Shown: positions 15,251 through 21,918 of the stretch, piece by piece
Layout of the letters: the number at the start of each line of letters is the position of its first letter
How positions within the stretch are numbered: position 1 is the first letter of the stretch
From: DASSTY01 sp035760645
Lineage (GTDB): Bacteria; Gemmatimonadota; Gemmatimonadetes; Gemmatimonadales; GWC2-71-9
Direction of reading: 5' to 3'
Assembly: GCA_035760645.1 (NCBI GenBank)
Contig: DASTSO010000169.1
Span: forward strand, 1-25,543
Length of the DNA: 25,543 nucleotides
Made by a program: the position numbers and the translations under genes
Notes under the pieces: model-generated
Told to the model about the DNA's origin: nothing
The model's input: only the letters and a program-made list of their open reading frames with translations
Database searches by the model: none

Positions 15251-15622
15251 CTACCGCTCCAGCTCCCCGCCCCCGGCCACCCAGTCCTCCTTGCCGCCGA
15301 CGTAGTCGCGCACGTCGGTGTAGCCCATCGCCGCCAGAGCACGGGCGGCGTTCCGGCTGGTGGGTCAGGTGAAGCCGGCGCAGTAGACCACGATGGGCGC
15401 CGACTTGTCGGGGAGGCGCTTCGGGGCGAGCTCGCGCACCTGCGCGGGCGGGATGTAGATGGCGCCCGGCAGATGGCCCGCGCGGTACATCGGCGGCGGC
15501 AGGATCTCGACGAGGGTGAGCGGCGCGCCCGCCTCCAGCCGGGCGCGCAGCTCCTCGCGCGTGATCGTGCGCACGGGCTCCTCGGCGGGGGCGGAGGCGG
15601 CGGATTCGGTCGCTTCGGGCAT
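15251..15622 (-). CDS. rhodanese-like protein with in-frame TGA, probable selenoprotein
   Basis: A single-domain rhodanese of 123 residues if TGA at 15365-15367 is read as selenocysteine (residue 86). Before it: VRTITREELRARLEAGAPLTLVEILPPPMYRAGHLPGAIYIPP and APIVVYCAGFT, with Cys81 in the active-loop position. After it, in the same frame: PTSRNAARALAAMGYTDVRD and GGKEDW, a complete family C-terminus ending in TAG at 15251. Many rhodaneses of this loop type have YCxxxxCxxS, so the TGA replaces the second Cys (Cys81-xxxx-Sec86). A SECIS-like hairpin follows. ATG 15622 is chosen for fit; its ribosome site is poor, and an in-frame GTG at 15694 would add 24 residues. Alternative: a nonsense mutation leaving an 85-aa truncated product. 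Sec reading cannot be proven without seeing selABCD or a selC tRNA. Confidence 0.72.
15322..15364 (-). promoter_or_regulatory. candidate bacterial SECIS hairpin downstream of the TGA
   Basis: On the minus-strand transcript, 14 nt after UGA, CGCCGCC (15350-15344) pairs perfectly with GGCGGCG (15335-15329) around the 8-nt loop CGUGCUCU, whose second base is G. A lower AGCC/GGCU stem across an internal loop extends it. Bacterial SECIS elements are known to sit just after UGA, with the loop about 16-37 nt away, a short GC stem and G among the first loop bases; the loop here starts 22 nt away. In a 73 % GC genome a 7-bp GC stem can arise by chance, and it could instead serve as terminator of the convergent BON gene. 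Confidence 0.5.
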
Positions 15623-15661
15623 GCTGCAGGCGAGGATGGGGCAGCGAGTTAGCCGAGGGAT

Positions 15662-15675
15662 GTGACCCGGGTCAC
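15662..15675. promoter_or_regulatory. perfect 14-bp palindrome, candidate operator
   Basis: GTGACCCGGGTCAC lies in the 179-base gap between the divergent starts of the rhodanese (15622) and the DTS-repeat lipoprotein (15802), 40 bases upstream of the former. A dyad with 7-bp half-sites in a divergent promoter suits a dimeric regulator. A -10-like TATCTT at 15723-15728 may serve the plus-strand gene, though no -35 is clear. Confidence 0.4.
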
Positions 15676-15801
15676 GAGCCGGTCGCTCCCACACTCACAG
15701 ACCGCACCCGCAGGGGGCGACCTATCTTGCCGGGGCGAAGACAGATACGCAGGGAGCCACGGGGTGGGTTCGTCCGCAGCCTTTCAGCAGTCGGAGTGAC
15801 C

Positions 15802-16929
15802 ATGAAGCAGAGAAATCTCCTGGGCCTGGCCGCCATGGCGCTCGTCGCCGCGGCCTGCGGCCCCAAAAATACCGAGACCGGCGTCGCCGGCGCGAGCGCG
15901 AGCGACACGACCGGCGTCGCCGTCACCACGGATACGACGCACCGCGACACCGTCGGCTACGGCGTGAGCGGCCAGCGCGACACCAGCCACATGCGCGACA
16001 CCAGCCACATGGGCAACATGGGCGATACCAGCCGGATGGGCGTGCCGAGCGACACGAGCATGCGGCGCGACACCAGCGGCTACTCGCGCGGCGTCACCAG
16101 CGACACGAGTCGCATGGGCAACATGGGCGACACGTCGCGGATGGGCGTCCCGAGCGACACGTCGCGCATGGGGAACATGGGCAACATGCGGGACACGAGC
16201 CGCATGGGCGTCTCGCGCGACACCAGCCACATGGGCAACATGGGCGTCCCGAGCGACACCAGCCGCTCGGCGAACATGGACATGGGCAACGCCGCCGGCG
16301 CCGCCGGCGCGACGACGCTCACGCTCGAGGCGACGCACAACTCGGGCGCATCGGGCGAGGTGACCCTCACGCCTCTCGGCGCCAACCGCACGCGCGTCGA
16401 GCTCGAGCTCGAGCACCCGGTGATCAACCGCAAGGGCCACGCGGCCATGATCCACAGCGGCACCTGCGACAACCCGGGCGCGGTCACCGCGACGCTCCGC
16501 ACCGCGACGGGCGAGCGCAAGGGCCACGCGAAGAGCACCACCACGGTCAGCAAGGGTCTCGAGCAGCTCGCCGACGGCAACCACGTCATCGCGGTGCACA
16601 AGACGACGAGCAAGTCCAGCGCGACGATCGCCTGCGCGGCGATCACGTCGAGCGGTACCGGCTCGATGAACGACATGCACCACATGAACAACCCGAGCGA
16701 CACCACGCGCAGCGACTCGAGCCAGGGCTACCAGCCCGGCAACTCGCGCCTGCAGAGCGACACGTCGCACGTGCAGAGCGACACCTCGAGCATGATGCGC
16801 TCCGACAGCTCGAGCATGATGCGCTCGGACAGCTCGCACATGATGCGCTCGGACTCGACGCGGTCGGATTCCACCAGCTCGTCCTCGAGCTCCTCGAGCT
16901 CGTCGAGCACGAGCAGCTCGCCGCGCTGA
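15802..16929 (+). CDS. DTS-repeat lipoprotein with CHRD-like central domain
   Basis: A 375-aa predicted lipoprotein (leader MKQRNLLGLAAMALVAAAC, lipidation at Cys19). Residues about 33-165 are degenerate tandem repeats built from DTS-R/H-MG-NMG and DTSRMGVPS units. The middle (about 170-285) is a folded domain: TLTLEATHNSGASGEVTLTPLG, RVELELEHPV, HAAMIHSGTCDNPG and HVIAVHK. It resembles CHRD or superoxide-dismutase-like beta domains with an HxGTC element; I infer that fold with moderate confidence. The tail returns to DTS and SS-MMRSD repeats and ends in a poly-Ser run. Probably an envelope protein whose repeats act as a flexible or adhesive stalk. ATG 15802 gives the proper signal peptide. 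A T-tract terminator follows. Confidence 0.8.
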   Translation: MKQRNLLGLAAMALVAAACGPKNTETGVAGASASDTTGVAVTTDTTHRDTVGYGVSGQRDTSHMRDTSHMGNMGDTSRMGVPSDTSMRRDTSGYSRGVTSDTSRMGNMGDTSRMGVPSDTSRMGNMGNMRDTSRMGVSRDTSHMGNMGVPSDTSRSANMDMGNAAGAAGATTLTLEATHNSGASGEVTLTPLGANRTRVELELEHPVINRKGHAAMIHSGTCDNPGAVTATLRTATGERKGHAKSTTTVSKGLEQLADGNHVIAVHKTTSKSSATIACAAITSSGTGSMNDMHHMNNPSDTTRSDSSQGYQPGNSRLQSDTSHVQSDTSSMMRSDSSSMMRSDSSHMMRSDSTRSDSTSSSSSSSSSSSTSSSPR

Positions 16930-16968
16930 GCCGGGCCGCACGGACCCGGTAGGCAGTTGTCACGGGAG

Positions 16969-16999
16969 ACGGGGGAGCGCAAGCTCCCCCGTTTCATTT
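16969..16999. terminator. intrinsic terminator with T-rich tail
   Basis: Arms ACGGGGGAGC (16969-16978) and GCTCCCCCGT (16983-16992) with GCAA loop, followed by TTCATTT. This is the only hairpin in the window with a recognisable T-rich tail on the plus strand. It ends the DTS-repeat gene and abuts the stop of the converging membrane protein gene. Confidence 0.8.
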
Positions 17000-17383
17000 G
17001 TCGGCGGGAGCCGCCGGCGCGCCCGCGCGCCAGCCCAGAAGCCAGAGCACCACGAAGCCGAGCTCGGGCGGGACGTCGAGGAGGTAGACGGGCCGCAGCG
17101 TGCCGTCGGCGACGTAGACGACGTCCACCGCGGCGAGCGCGAGCGCCGCGGCCGCGGCCGTCACCGCCACCTCGCGCGCCACCCGGCCCCGGCGTGCGGC
17201 GAGCAGGAGCCCCAGCCCGATGGCGGCCACGAGGAGGCCCACGGTGCGGACGAGCCAGTCGTCGGTCTTGGGGCCCGTCACCCACTCGAAGCTCGGCAGG
17301 TGCAGCAGCGGCCAGAGGCCGGTGAGGAGGTAGTAGATCCCCTGCGCCCACGCGGCGAGCCGCAGCAGCGGCCCCGCGCGCAT
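16994..17383 (-). CDS. small four-helix integral membrane protein, unknown function
   Basis: A 129-aa protein with four hydrophobic segments, about residues 8-29, 45-62, 70-90 and 100-117, separated by short loops (SFEWVTGPKTDDW, RRGRVAR, ADGTLRPVY). It resembles DoxX-like or other small conserved membrane proteins in architecture, but I cannot name the family. ATG 17383 lies one base after the rpiB stop, so it is translationally coupled as the last gene of the DUF1499-rpiB operon. A ribosome site must lie within the rpiB 3' end. Its stop overlaps the T-rich tail of the terminator at 16969-16999. Confidence 0.8.
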   Translation of the reverse strand: MRAGPLLRLAAWAQGIYYLLTGLWPLLHLPSFEWVTGPKTDDWLVRTVGLLVAAIGLGLLLAARRGRVAREVAVTAAAAALALAAVDVVYVADGTLRPVYLLDVPPELGFVVLWLLGWRAGAPAAPADK

Positions 17384-17384
17384 C

Positions 17385-17843
17385 TCAGGCGCCGCCCGCG
17401 CCGGCGCCCGCGTCCGGGTCGTCGAGGAGCCGGAGGCGCCGCACGTGGCGCCCCCCTTCGAAGGGCGTCGTGAGCCAGACGTCGAGGATCCGCTCGACGA
17501 GCGCGAAGTCGAGCAGCCGCTCGCCGAGGGAGAGGAGGTTGGCGTCGTTGTGCAGGCGGGCGAGGCGGGCCGACTCCTCGCTCCAGCAGAGCGCGCAGCG
17601 GGCGCCGCGCACGCGGTTGGCGGCCATCGCCTCGCCGTTGCCGGAGCCGCCCAGCACGATGCCGCGCTCGAACTCGCCGCGCGCCACCGCTTCGGCCACG
17701 GGCCGGATGAAGACGGGGTAATCGACCGGCGCGGTCGAATGGGTGCCGAAGTCGGCGACCTCGTGCCCGCGCGCGGCGAGGAGGGCGCGGAGGCGCTCCT
17801 TGTAGGCGAAGCCGGCGTGGTCCGATCCGATCGCGATCCGCAT
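17385..17843 (-). CDS. rpiB: ribose-5-phosphate isomerase B
   Basis: A 152-aa RpiB/LacAB sugar-phosphate isomerase that interconverts ribose 5-phosphate and ribulose 5-phosphate in the non-oxidative pentose phosphate pathway. Conserved elements: IAIGSDHAGF (Asp8-His9), DYPVFI, LGGSGNGEAMAANRV and HNDANLLSLG (98-107). The catalytic-base position holds Glu71 in GSGNGE, as in the Mycobacterium tuberculosis type, rather than the Cys of the E. coli type. Length is standard with a short Gly/Ala tail. It lies 16 bases after the DUF1499 gene and one base before the membrane protein start, the middle gene of a three-gene operon. Confidence 0.95.
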   Translation of the reverse strand: MRIAIGSDHAGFAYKERLRALLAARGHEVADFGTHSTAPVDYPVFIRPVAEAVARGEFERGIVLGGSGNGEAMAANRVRGARCALCWSEESARLARLHNDANLLSLGERLLDFALVERILDVWLTTPFEGGRHVRRLRLLDDPDAGAGAGGA

Positions 17844-17859
17844 GCGGGCCCTCGCTCCC

Positions 17860-18639
17860 TCAGGCCGGCGCCATGGCCTGGAATCCCTGCGCGCGCAGGC
17901 GGCCGAAGAAGCGCCGCAGGCGCCGCGCGTTCGCGCCGACGTCGCTCTTCCCCACCCGGCTCAGCGAGCGGGCGTCCACGCGCGCGCCGCTCGCCGTGGG
18001 CGTCACGCGGATGACGACGTCGTCGTAGAAGCCGAACCAGCGGGTGCGCGCCGTCGCCTCGATCCGGCCGTCGGCGGAGTCGGCGGCCACGATGGTCCAG
18101 CCGAGCGCGCGCGCGGCCTCGAGCGCGTCGTGGAAGGCCGCGCCCGGCGCGACCGGCGCGACGTAGGGGACGATGTCGGGATAGGCGGCGCGCTGCTGCC
18201 GGGCGATCTCCTCGCCGCCGTAGGAGACGGGGTTCTTCGCCCCCACCCGCTTCGAGAGCACGGCGAGGAACCGCGGCGGGTTCTCGGTGTCGGTGGTGAT
18301 GTCGTGGATCGGCGGGACGCGCCGCGCCTGGCGGGCGCCGATGTAGGGAATCGCGAAGGCGACGGCGCCGAGGAGGAGCCCGGCCAGCGCGAGCCCGACG
18401 GGGCCGCGGCGCCGGCCCAGGAGCAGCGCCAGGGCGCCGAGGACCATCGCGGCGATGCCGCCGTACGCGGCCCAGCGCAGCAGGACGAAGCCGGTGCCGA
18501 AGCTCCAGAGGCCGAAGCGATGGCCCGGTCCCGCGACGAGCAGCAGGAGCGCGGCGGCGAGCCCCAGCCCGCAGGCGAGGCGGGCCGCCGTGCGCGCGGT
18601 GGGCGAGGGGGCGGGCACGTCGGCGGTCGGCGCGGTCAT
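17860..18639 (-). CDS. DUF1499 domain membrane protein
   Basis: A 259-aa protein. Three hydrophobic segments (about residues 18-38, 48-74 and 80-98) are followed by a DUF1499 domain: PPIHDITTDTENPPRF, then ALEAARALGWTIVAADSADGRIEATARTRWFGFYDDVVIRV and DARSLSRVGKSDVGANARRLRRF. This is the usual architecture of DUF1499 proteins, which have no established function. The ATG at 18639 has GGAG 5 nt upstream. First gene of a minus-strand operon with rpiB and a small membrane protein, divergent from tldD across about 200 bases. Confidence 0.9.
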   Translation of the reverse strand: MTAPTADVPAPSPTARTAARLACGLGLAAALLLLVAGPGHRFGLWSFGTGFVLLRWAAYGGIAAMVLGALALLLGRRRGPVGLALAGLLLGAVAFAIPYIGARQARRVPPIHDITTDTENPPRFLAVLSKRVGAKNPVSYGGEEIARQQRAAYPDIVPYVAPVAPGAAFHDALEAARALGWTIVAADSADGRIEATARTRWFGFYDDVVIRVTPTASGARVDARSLSRVGKSDVGANARRLRRFFGRLRAQGFQAMAPA

Positions 18640-18736
18640 GGCGTCTCCTCTCGGGTACGTCCTGCGAGTTCTTCATGTTACGCCCGGGCCGACCGGTCGC
18701 GCCATCCCGCCCGCGCCCGGGCCGGCCGGCCGCAAC

Positions 18737-18763
18737 TTTTTTGCGGTGCGCCGCGTCTATATT
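18737..18763 (+). promoter_or_regulatory. candidate promoter for the tldD gene block
   Basis: An AT-rich island in a GC-rich gap: six Ts (18737-18742), a 15-base spacer and TATATT at 18758-18763. Shifting the -35 to ACTTTT gives 17 bases. The predicted transcript would start near 18770 with a leader of about 70 nt before the GTG start. It is the clearest sigma70-like -10 box in the window. Confidence 0.5.
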
Positions 18764-18839
18764 CCGGAGTATCGGCTGCACCCAGATCCCCGGCAACATC
18801 CGTACGTCCACCCTTCCTCGAACCTGGCGGGAATGCCTC

Positions 18840-20471
18840 GTGGAACGACGTGACTTCATCCAATGGTCCGGCCTGGCGGCCGGCGCGCTCGCCCTGCCCA
18901 TCCGGGGCCGGCCCAGCGAGTTCTTCGGGGCGCTGACCCCGATCCCGCGCGCCGACAGGAAGGCGCTCGCCGACGTCGCGCTCGACGCGGCGCGCGCGAA
19001 GGGTGCCACCTACGCCGACGTGCGCATCGGCCGCTACCTCAACCAGTTCATCAGCGCGCGCGACCGGAAGATCCAGAACGTCACCAGCACCGAGTCCTAC
19101 GGCGTGGGCGTGCGGGTCATCGCCGGCGGCACCTGGGGCTTCGCGGCGACGAACGACGTCACGCCGGACGGCGTGGCGCGGGCGGCGGCGCAGGCGGTGG
19201 CGATCGCGAAGGCGAACGCGCCGCTGCAGACGGAGCCGGTGCAGCTCGCCCCGGTGCCGGGCTACGGCGAGGTCACCTGGCGGACGCCGCTCGAGAAGAA
19301 CGCCTTCGAGGTGCCGATCTCGGAGAAGGCCGACCTCCTCATCGCCGCGAGCGACGCGGCGCTCACGGCCGGCGCCAACTACGTCAACAGCCTCCTCTTC
19401 CTCGTCAACGAGCAGAAGTACTTCGCCTCGACCGACGGGACCTACGCCGACCAGGACGTGCACCGCATCTGGCCCACCTTCGGCGTCACCGTGATCGACA
19501 AGGCGACGGGGAAGTTCGAGACCCGCCAGGCGCTGAGCGCGCCGATGGGCATGGGCTACGAGTACCTCTCCCGGCGGCCCGCCGGGAAGGGCACGACCCC
19601 CGCGGGCGCCGTCGTCTACGGCACCGCGTACGACATGGTCGAGGACGCGCGGCTCGCGGCGAGCCAGGCGGCGATGAAGCTCAAGGCGAAGTCGGTGGTG
19701 CCGGGCAAGTACGACCTGGTGCTCGACCCCTCGCACCTCTGGCTGACGATCCACGAGTCGGTGGGCCACCCGCTCGAGCTCGACCGGGTGCTGGGCTACG
19801 AGGCGAACTACGCCGGCACCAGCTTCGTCACCCTCGACAAGTGGCGCTCGAAGGCGTTCAGGTACGGCAGCCCCCAGGTGACGATCGTGGCCGACAAGAC
19901 CCAGCCCTACGCGGTGGGCACGGTGGGCTGGGACGACGAGGGCGTGAAGACGAAGGAGTGGCCGCTCATCAAGGACGGCATCCTCGTGGACTACGAGAAG
20001 ACCCGCGACCAGGCCCACATCGTGGGCCAGACCGACTCCGACGGCTGCTGCTACGCCGACTCGTGGAACGACGTCCAGTTCCAGCGCATGCCGAACGTCT
20101 CGCTGCAGCCGGGGCCGGCGCCGCTCACCCCGGCCGAGCAGATCGCCAAGGTCGAGAAGGGGATCTACATCATCGGCGACGGCTCGTTCTCGATCGACCA
20201 GCAGCGCTACAATTTCCAGTTCGGCGGCCAGCTCTTCTACGAGATCAAGAACGGCCGGATCGTCGGCCCGCTGCGCGACGTGGCCTACCAGTCGAACACG
20301 CAGGAGTTCTGGAACAGCTGCGCCGCCGTCTGCGACCGGCGCGACTACCGGCTGGGCGGCAGCTTCTTCGACGGCAAGGGCCAGCCGGGCCAGGTGAGCT
20401 CCGTCTCGCACGGCTCGGCCACGGCGCGCTTCACGGGGGTGAACGTCATCAACACGGCGAGGAAGATCTGA
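18840..20471 (+). CDS. tldD: TldD family metalloprotease subunit with Tat-type leader
   Basis: A 543-aa TldD/PmbA family protein carrying the zinc protease motif HESVGH (His305, Glu306, His309), followed by PLELDRVLGYEANYAGTSF, so it is the catalytic TldD subunit. TldD/TldE complexes trim peptide substrates such as microcin B17 precursor and antitoxin CcdA in E. coli. Unlike that cytoplasmic protein, this one starts MERRDFIQWSGLAAGALALP, a Tat-type leader. GTG at 18840 is chosen because it begins the twin-arginine leader; the frame upstream is not protein-like. Its stop TGA shares its last base with the tldE ATG (TGATG), a translational-coupling arrangement. Confidence 0.93.
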   Translation: MERRDFIQWSGLAAGALALPIRGRPSEFFGALTPIPRADRKALADVALDAARAKGATYADVRIGRYLNQFISARDRKIQNVTSTESYGVGVRVIAGGTWGFAATNDVTPDGVARAAAQAVAIAKANAPLQTEPVQLAPVPGYGEVTWRTPLEKNAFEVPISEKADLLIAASDAALTAGANYVNSLLFLVNEQKYFASTDGTYADQDVHRIWPTFGVTVIDKATGKFETRQALSAPMGMGYEYLSRRPAGKGTTPAGAVVYGTAYDMVEDARLAASQAAMKLKAKSVVPGKYDLVLDPSHLWLTIHESVGHPLELDRVLGYEANYAGTSFVTLDKWRSKAFRYGSPQVTIVADKTQPYAVGTVGWDDEGVKTKEWPLIKDGILVDYEKTRDQAHIVGQTDSDGCCYADSWNDVQFQRMPNVSLQPGPAPLTPAEQIAKVEKGIYIIGDGSFSIDQQRYNFQFGGQLFYEIKNGRIVGPLRDVAYQSNTQEFWNSCAAVCDRRDYRLGGSFFDGKGQPGQVSSVSHGSATARFTGVNVINTARKI

Positions 20472-21805
20472 TGCCCTGGATGAACGAGGCCGAGGCGCGC
20501 GCGCTGCTCGAGAAGGTGCTCAAGCTGTCGCAGGCGGACGCGTGCGAGGCGAACCTGAACGGCAGCGTGGGCGGCAACATCCGCTACGCCCGCAACACCG
20601 TGAGCACCGCCGGGGGACGCCAGGACACGACGCTGGTCATCCAGTCGAGCTTCGGGAAGCGCGCGGGGAGCGTCACGGTGAACGAGTACGACGACGCGAC
20701 GCTCGCGCGGGCGGTGCGCCGCTCGGAGGAGCTCGCGCGCCTGGCGCCCGAGGACCCCGAGTTCATGGAGCCGCTGGGGCCGCAGCAGTACGTCCCCGTG
20801 CAGGCCTTCCACGAGCGCACCGCCGCGATCACGCCCGAGTTCCGCGCGCAGGCCGCGGCCACCGGCATCGCCGCGGCGAAGGCGCACGACTGCACCGCCG
20901 CCGGCTACCTCGAGGACAGCGCCACCTGGCAGGCGATGGCGAACTCGAAGGGGCTGTTCGCCTACCACCAGGAGACCGTGGCGACGCTCCAGCTCACGGT
21001 GCGCGCCAACGACGGCACCGGCTCCGGCTTCGCCGGCGGCGAGGCGGGCGACGTCGCGAAGCTCGACGTCCGGCGCGCGAGCGACCTCGCCACGCAGAAG
21101 GCGGTGGCGAGCCGCAACCCGGTGGCGATCGAGCCGGGGAAGTACACCGTGATCCTCGAGCCGCTCGCCGCGGTGGACCTCCTGCAGTATCTCGTCTTCG
21201 GCCTCAACGCCCGCAACGCCGACGAGGGCCGCAGCTTCCTCTCCAAGGCCGGCGGCGGCACCCGGCTCGGCGAGCGCCTGGTGGACGAGCGGGTGACGAT
21301 CTACTCCGACCCCGCCCACCCCGAGGTGGCGACGAGCCCCTGGAGCGCCGACGGGCGGCCGCAGGTGCGGCGGAACTGGATCGAGCGCGGCGTGGTGAAG
21401 CACGTCTTCTACTCCCGCTACTGGGCCGCGCGGCAGCAGAAGGAGGCGGTGCCCTTCCCCGCCAACTTCATCATGGAGGGCGGCACCCAGTCGGTGGACG
21501 ACATGGTGAAGAGCACCCCGCGCGGCATCCTGGTGACGCGCACCTGGTACATCCGCTTCGTGGATCCCCAGACGCTGCTCCTCACCGGCCTGACCCGCGA
21601 CGGGACGTTCTACATCGAGGACGGGCGGATCAAGCACGCGGTGAAGAACTTCCGCTTCAACGAGTCGCCCGTGATCATGCTCAACAACCTCGACGCCCTC
21701 GGCCGCCCCGAGCGGGTGCGCAACATCGAGACCGGCGTGAACAGCCTGGTGCCGCCGATGCGGATCCGGGACTTCACGTTCACGAGTTTGAGCGACGCGA
21801 TCTGA
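20471..21805 (+). CDS. tldE: TldE/PmbA family protein, non-catalytic partner
   Basis: A 444-aa TldD/PmbA-family protein lacking the HExxxH motif, as expected for the TldE (PmbA) subunit that forms a heterodimer with TldD. Recognisable parts are NGSVGGNIRYARNTVSTAG near the N-terminus, IEPGKYTVILEPLAAVDLLQYL, ADEGRSFLSKAGGGTRLGERL, and a C-terminus with LTGLTRDGTFYIEDGRI and NNLDALGRPERV. It begins MPWMNEAEARALLEKV with no signal peptide, although its presumed partner has a Tat-type leader. The start overlaps the tldD stop by one base. The downstream gap contains paired CTAG/G-run arrays. Confidence 0.93.
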   Translation: MPWMNEAEARALLEKVLKLSQADACEANLNGSVGGNIRYARNTVSTAGGRQDTTLVIQSSFGKRAGSVTVNEYDDATLARAVRRSEELARLAPEDPEFMEPLGPQQYVPVQAFHERTAAITPEFRAQAAATGIAAAKAHDCTAAGYLEDSATWQAMANSKGLFAYHQETVATLQLTVRANDGTGSGFAGGEAGDVAKLDVRRASDLATQKAVASRNPVAIEPGKYTVILEPLAAVDLLQYLVFGLNARNADEGRSFLSKAGGGTRLGERLVDERVTIYSDPAHPEVATSPWSADGRPQVRRNWIERGVVKHVFYSRYWAARQQKEAVPFPANFIMEGGTQSVDDMVKSTPRGILVTRTWYIRFVDPQTLLLTGLTRDGTFYIEDGRIKHAVKNFRFNESPVIMLNNLDALGRPERVRNIETGVNSLVPPMRIRDFTFTSLSDAI

Positions 21806-21806
21806 G

Positions 21807-21841
21807 TAGGGACTAGGGGCTAGGGACTAGGGACTAGGGGG
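21807..21841 (+). repeat. heptamer G-run array, G-quadruplex-capable
   Basis: Heptamers alternating GGGACTA and GGGGCTA, giving five G-runs of three or more separated by CTA or ACTA and four CTAG sites. It begins two bases after the tldE stop. The pattern satisfies the G3+N1-7 quadruplex rule on the plus (coding) strand. Confidence 0.8.
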
Positions 21842-21886
21842 CTCCCCGGAGATGCCGGCCGCCTCGCCCCAGGCCCGTCGACCAGG

Positions 21887-21918
21887 CCCTAGCCCCTAGC
21901 CCCTAGCCCCTAGCCCCC
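21887..21918 (-). repeat. inverse heptamer array abutting the DUF4159 start codon
   Basis: Four CCCTAGC heptamers ending in a C-run directly before ATG 21919. The minus strand carries five G-runs (quadruplex-capable). It is complementary to the array at 21807-21841 except for A/C mismatches, so transcript or single-stranded DNA could form a hairpin with about a 45-base loop. It occupies the place of a ribosome-binding site. Confidence 0.8.

Noticed and set aside
15251..15622. Frameshift or sequencing-indel explanation for the rhodanese
   Set aside because: Upstream and downstream parts are in the same frame, so no indel is needed; only a single codon differs from a normal gene.
15365..15694. 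Rhodanese as a simple 109-aa protein ending at the TGA
   Set aside because: It would lack the last rhodanese helices, while an intact family C-terminus continues in the same frame. The TGA position matches a known Cys, so full-length readthrough is preferred, with truncation kept as the alternative.
16710..16929. Poly-Ser end of the DTS lipoprotein as a frameshifted tail
   Set aside because: The same frame carries the signal peptide and central domain, the repeats before the run stay in register, and the stop is followed by a good terminator.
21807..21918. Telomere or CRISPR interpretation of the heptamer arrays
   Set aside because: The arrays are short, internal to a gene block and in opposite orientation. 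There are no spacers, no cas genes and no replicon end.
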